Positions 60,044 through 64,000 of a DNA stretch of 64,000 bases are shown here, one piece after another; within the stretch, counting starts at the first letter, position 1; each line of letters begins with the position of its first letter. A program made the position numbers and the translations under genes. The notes under the pieces were generated by a model. It was not told the DNA's origin and ran no database searches. It worked only from the letters and a program-made list of their open reading frames with translations. The stretch lies in the NCBI RefSeq assembly GCF_019973615.1, contig NZ_AP024238.1:4733989-4797988 (forward strand). Reading direction: 5' to 3'. This stretch comes from Rhodoferax lithotrophicus. Its GTDB lineage: Bacteria; Pseudomonadota; Gammaproteobacteria; Burkholderiales; Burkholderiaceae_C.

Positions 60044-61009
60044 TTACTCAGTGGCTTGCAGGCCGTGCCACATTTCCTTGTCGCGCTCGGCCGTCCAGAT
60101 GCGTGGGTGTTTGATGCCGCTGGCCTCGTCCACGGCGCGGGTCACGTCAAACGGCAGGCAGTGTTCGTAAATGAAAACCTGGCCAAACTTGGGGTCCATC
60201 GCCTTGCGGCAATGCGCCATCGCCTGGTTCAGGTTCATGCCCTGGGCCACAGCCTCTTTGGCTGAACTCAGCAAGGTGCTGACGAAATCACGGGTGTAAG
60301 CCAGGCCCTCTGCCACACGCTCGGGTGTGTCCAACGCCGGGCCACGGCCGGGGACGATTTTTTCGGGCTTGAGGGCGGCCAGCGCATCCAGCGTGGCGGG
60401 CCATTCTTCCAGCTGCGCGTCTCCGGTGTAACAGGCGGCATCGGCTTCCATCAGGTCGCCGGAGAACAGCACTTTCTCAGACGGCACCCACACAATGGTG
60501 TCGCCCTTGGTGTGGCCGGGGCCCACATGCATGATTTTGACCTCTATCCCGCTTAAATAAAGCGTCAGCCGCTCCTGAAAAACGAGTGTTGGCCAGGTCA
60601 GACCGGGGATGGAATCAAAGGCATCAAACAGGCGCGGAAAACGCTCGTACTCACTCTGCATGTCTTGCGCGCCACGCTCCACAATCATCTCGTAAGTGCC
60701 TTGGCTGGCAATGATTTCCTGCATGCCGTGTGCCTTGTAGCCCGACGCGCCCAGCACCCGCACTGCGTGGTAGTGCGACAGCACCACGTATTTGATAGGC
60801 TTGTCGGTGATCTTGCGGATCTCTGCCACTAGGTTTTGCGCCATCACTGGCGTGGCCAGTGCGTCGCAAATCAGCACCGCGTCTTCACCAATGATCACGC
60901 CGGTGTTGGGGTCGCCCTCGGCGGTGTAGGCCCAGCAATGTTCAGACAGCTGGGCAAAGGTGGTCTTCTTGACCTCCAGGTCGGCTTGGGATGCGAATTT
61001 TTTGGTCAT
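60044..61009 (-). CDS. MBL-fold hydrolase with altered metal motif
   Basis: A 321-residue metallo-beta-lactamase-fold protein. The usual HxHxDH motif reads HYHAVR (79-84), so the Asp and third His are missing, while His166 (GPGHTKGD) and Asp185 (FSGDLMEAD) remain. It may bind one metal or have changed function. Thioesterase or hydrolase activity on an aromatic intermediate is a guess from context. Confidence 0.85.
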   Translation of the reverse strand: MTKKFASQADLEVKKTTFAQLSEHCWAYTAEGDPNTGVIIGEDAVLICDALATPVMAQNLVAEIRKITDKPIKYVVLSHYHAVRVLGASGYKAHGMQEIIASQGTYEMIVERGAQDMQSEYERFPRLFDAFDSIPGLTWPTLVFQERLTLYLSGIEVKIMHVGPGHTKGDTIVWVPSEKVLFSGDLMEADAACYTGDAQLEEWPATLDALAALKPEKIVPGRGPALDTPERVAEGLAYTRDFVSTLLSSAKEAVAQGMNLNQAMAHCRKAMDPKFGQVFIYEHCLPFDVTRAVDEASGIKHPRIWTAERDKEMWHGLQATE

Positions 61010-61030
61010 GATTTTCCTTGGGTTAATGGT

Positions 61031-62347
<1,317 letters not shown>

Positions 62348-62371
62348 GGTGTTCTCTTGGGTCCGGCGGGT

Positions 62372-63133
62372 TCAGGCGTGTGCGCCAAGGTAGGCGGCAA
62401 TCACATCGGGGTTGCGACGCACCTCCAAACCGGTGCCTTCGGTCAGTTTGCGGCCATAGTCCAGCACCAAAATGCGGTCTGACAGGTTCATCACCATCTT
62501 CATGTCGTGCTCCACCAGCACCACGGTCACACCCGAGTCGGCCACCTTGCGCACCAACTGGTCCACTTCAATGGTTTCCTTGGGGTTCAGGCCGGCGGCG
62601 GGTTCGTCCAGAAAAATCAGGCGCGGTTTCATGGCTAGGGCGCGGGCAATCTCCAGCCGCTTGAGCGCACCGTAAGGCATGCTGTCGGCACGCGCATTCA
62701 CATAGGCTTGCAGGCCAACAAAAGCCATCAGCTCGGCGGCTTCGGTGTGCAACTCGCGGTCGCGCTTTTTAATCGAGGGCCAGCGCAGGGCGGCTTTGAA
62801 CAGGTTGCGGTCCAGCCGCAGGTGGGCACCCACCATGACGTTCTCGATGGCGCTCATGTTCATGCAGATTTGCAGGTTCTGAAAGGTGCGCGCCACCCCA
62901 CGGCGGGCCAACTCATCGGGCGACTTGCCGCCGATGGCTTCACCGTCCAGAAAAATTTGCCCCGCCGTGGGGGTGTAGACCCCGGTGATCAGGTTGAACA
63001 GCGTGGTTTTGCCCGCGCCGTTGGGGCCAATCACCGCGTAGACAATGCCAGCATCAATGCTGAACGAGACGTTTTGCACCGCCTTGACACCACCGAAATG
63101 GATGGAGAGGTCTTTGACTTCAAGCAAGGCCAT
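62372..63133 (-). CDS. livG: Branched-chain-type ABC transporter ATPase LivG
   Basis: A 253-residue ATPase with Walker A GPNGAGKTT, the LivG-specific RTFQNLQICMNMS region and Walker B LIFLDEPAAGLNP. The signature motif appears as PYGALKRLEIARAL. It partners the LivF fusion and LivM; the binding protein at 47.7-48.9 kb may belong to the same system. Confidence 0.93.
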   Translation of the reverse strand: MALLEVKDLSIHFGGVKAVQNVSFSIDAGIVYAVIGPNGAGKTTLFNLITGVYTPTAGQIFLDGEAIGGKSPDELARRGVARTFQNLQICMNMSAIENVMVGAHLRLDRNLFKAALRWPSIKKRDRELHTEAAELMAFVGLQAYVNARADSMPYGALKRLEIARALAMKPRLIFLDEPAAGLNPKETIEVDQLVRKVADSGVTVVLVEHDMKMVMNLSDRILVLDYGRKLTEGTGLEVRRNPDVIAAYLGAHA

Positions 63134-63135
63134 GG

Positions 63136-64000
63136 TCAGTCTCCCCGTCCAAATTTGCTTGAGAGCGTGGGCACCAGACCCTTGGGCATGAAGATCATGC
63201 TGAGCATCAAGATGCCACCAAAAGCCACGGTTTCCCAGCCTTCAAACGAGGTCAGGGCTTGCGGCAACGCGGTCAGCAGCACGGCACCCAGCACCGAGCC
63301 ATAGACCGAGGCCATGCCGCCAATCACCACCATGGTGACCAGCTCAATGGAGTGAAAGAAGTCGGCCAGATTCGGCGTGACAAAGCCCACGTAATGCGCC
63401 ATCACACTGCCCATGATGCTGGCAAACACCGCTGAGAGCACAAAAATGGCCACCTTGTAGCGCACCACATCCACGCCCACCACCTTGGACGCCACCTCAC
63501 TGCCGTGCAAGGCACGCAAGGCCCGGCCAAACGGCGAATTGATCAGGTTCAGCGAAGCCCAGACGCTCACCGACAGCAGCACGGCCACGATCCAGTACCA
63601 ATGTTTGTCACCCGAAATCTCGAACCCGGCCAGGCTCATGGGCGGCACTGGCATGCCGTCGGGCCCGCCAGTCCACTGTGCTTCAGTACGCACCACAATG
63701 TGGATGATGATGCCTAGGCCCAACGTGGCCATGGCCAGGTAATGCCCCTTGAGTTTAAAAATAGGCCGCGCCACCATGGCCGCCAGCAAGCCAGCCGCCG
63801 CTGCGCCAGCCGCCATGGCCAGCAATGGATGCCAGCCAAAGTGGGTGGACAGGATGGCCGTGGCGTAGGCCCCAATGCCCAGAAATCCGGCGTGGCCCAG
63901 GCTGATCTGGCCGGCAAAACCAATCAGCAGGTTCAGGCCCAGCACAATCACGGCGTTGATCGCCATGCGAATCGCCAGGTCCACATAAAAGCTGTTGGGC
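63136..64000 (-). CDS. livM: Branched-chain-type ABC permease LivM (5' end outside window)
   Basis: The reading frame is open to the window edge, so the true start lies beyond 64000; a GTG at 63984 is probably internal. The visible part (about 288 residues) has the family motifs GFAGQISLGHAGFLGIGAYA and the cytoplasmic loop GRALRALHGSEVASKVVGVD. It ends 3 bases before livG. Confidence 0.92.
   Translation of the reverse strand, partial: PNSFYVDLAIRMAINAVIVLGLNLLIGFAGQISLGHAGFLGIGAYATAILSTHFGWHPLLAMAAGAAAAGLLAAMVARPIFKLKGHYLAMATLGLGIIIHIVVRTEAQWTGGPDGMPVPPMSLAGFEISGDKHWYWIVAVLLSVSVWASLNLINSPFGRALRALHGSEVASKVVGVDVVRYKVAIFVLSAVFASIMGSVMAHYVGFVTPNLADFFHSIELVTMVVIGGMASVYGSVLGAVLLTALPQALTSFEGWETVAFGGILMLSMIFMPKGLVPTLSSKFGRGD

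Overview
The window is a dense, GC-rich chromosomal segment whose proteins look like those of a Comamonadaceae-type betaproteobacterium (Rhodoferax/Polaromonas/Variovorax-like). The reasons are a Cupriavidus-style hox/hyp hydrogenase locus, a betaproteobacterial phenylacetate cluster and a short intergenic repeat present six times. The genus is inferred, not proven.

Region 1 (1-4.6 kb, minus strand): metX-metW-abrB, overlapping by 4 bases at each junction, followed by a TctD/TctE-like two-component pair. A SAM-II-like riboswitch and an extended -10 promoter lie directly upstream of metX.

Region 2 (4.7-27.4 kb, minus strand): about 22.6 kb of [NiFe]-hydrogenase genes. In transcription order: sigma-54 promoter, hoxK, hoxG, hupE, hoxZ, hoxM, hoxL, hoxO, hoxQ, hoxR, hoxT, hoxV, hypA, hypB, hypF (short form), an intruding HEPN-like gene, hypC, hypD, hypE, an intruding toxin-antitoxin pair on the opposite strand, hypX, hoxA, hoxB, hoxC, hoxJ. 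Together they encode an O2-tolerant membrane-bound uptake hydrogenase (six-Cys small subunit, cytochrome b anchor), its maturation machinery, and an H2-sensing circuit (HoxBC, HoxJ, HoxA) that should act on the sigma-54 promoter.

Region 3 (27.8-43.9 kb, mixed strands): a PhnD-like binding protein coupled to a PAS/GGDEF/EAL protein with a degenerate GGDEF site; a DMT permease; an AraC regulator; an ABC ATPase with its membrane partner; a TetR regulator with an O-methyltransferase; a RIO-type kinase; divergent LysE/Lrp; a chemoreceptor with a periplasmic heme-c motif; and phosphate acetyltransferase. A candidate small RNA with promoter, hairpins and terminator lies at 39.8-40.0 kb.

Region 4 (43.9-64 kb, minus strand): aromatic-acid catabolism. 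It holds paaABCDE, a branched-chain-type binding protein, the thiolase, paaK, paaI, paaH, paaG and paaN, then a less defined aromatic module (FAH-family hydrolase, VOC protein, DUF2783, FAD monooxygenase, MBL-fold protein) and a Liv-type ABC transporter. The LivF subunit of that transporter carries an N-terminal hemerythrin domain.

The observations most worth following are the hemerythrin-LivF fusion, the His-rich hexanucleotide-repeat insertion inside the HypB GTPase domain, the metX riboswitch with two interleaved 8-nt complements to its own aptamer, the HEPN gene bracketed by 9-bp direct repeats inside the hyp operon, and the candidate small RNA.
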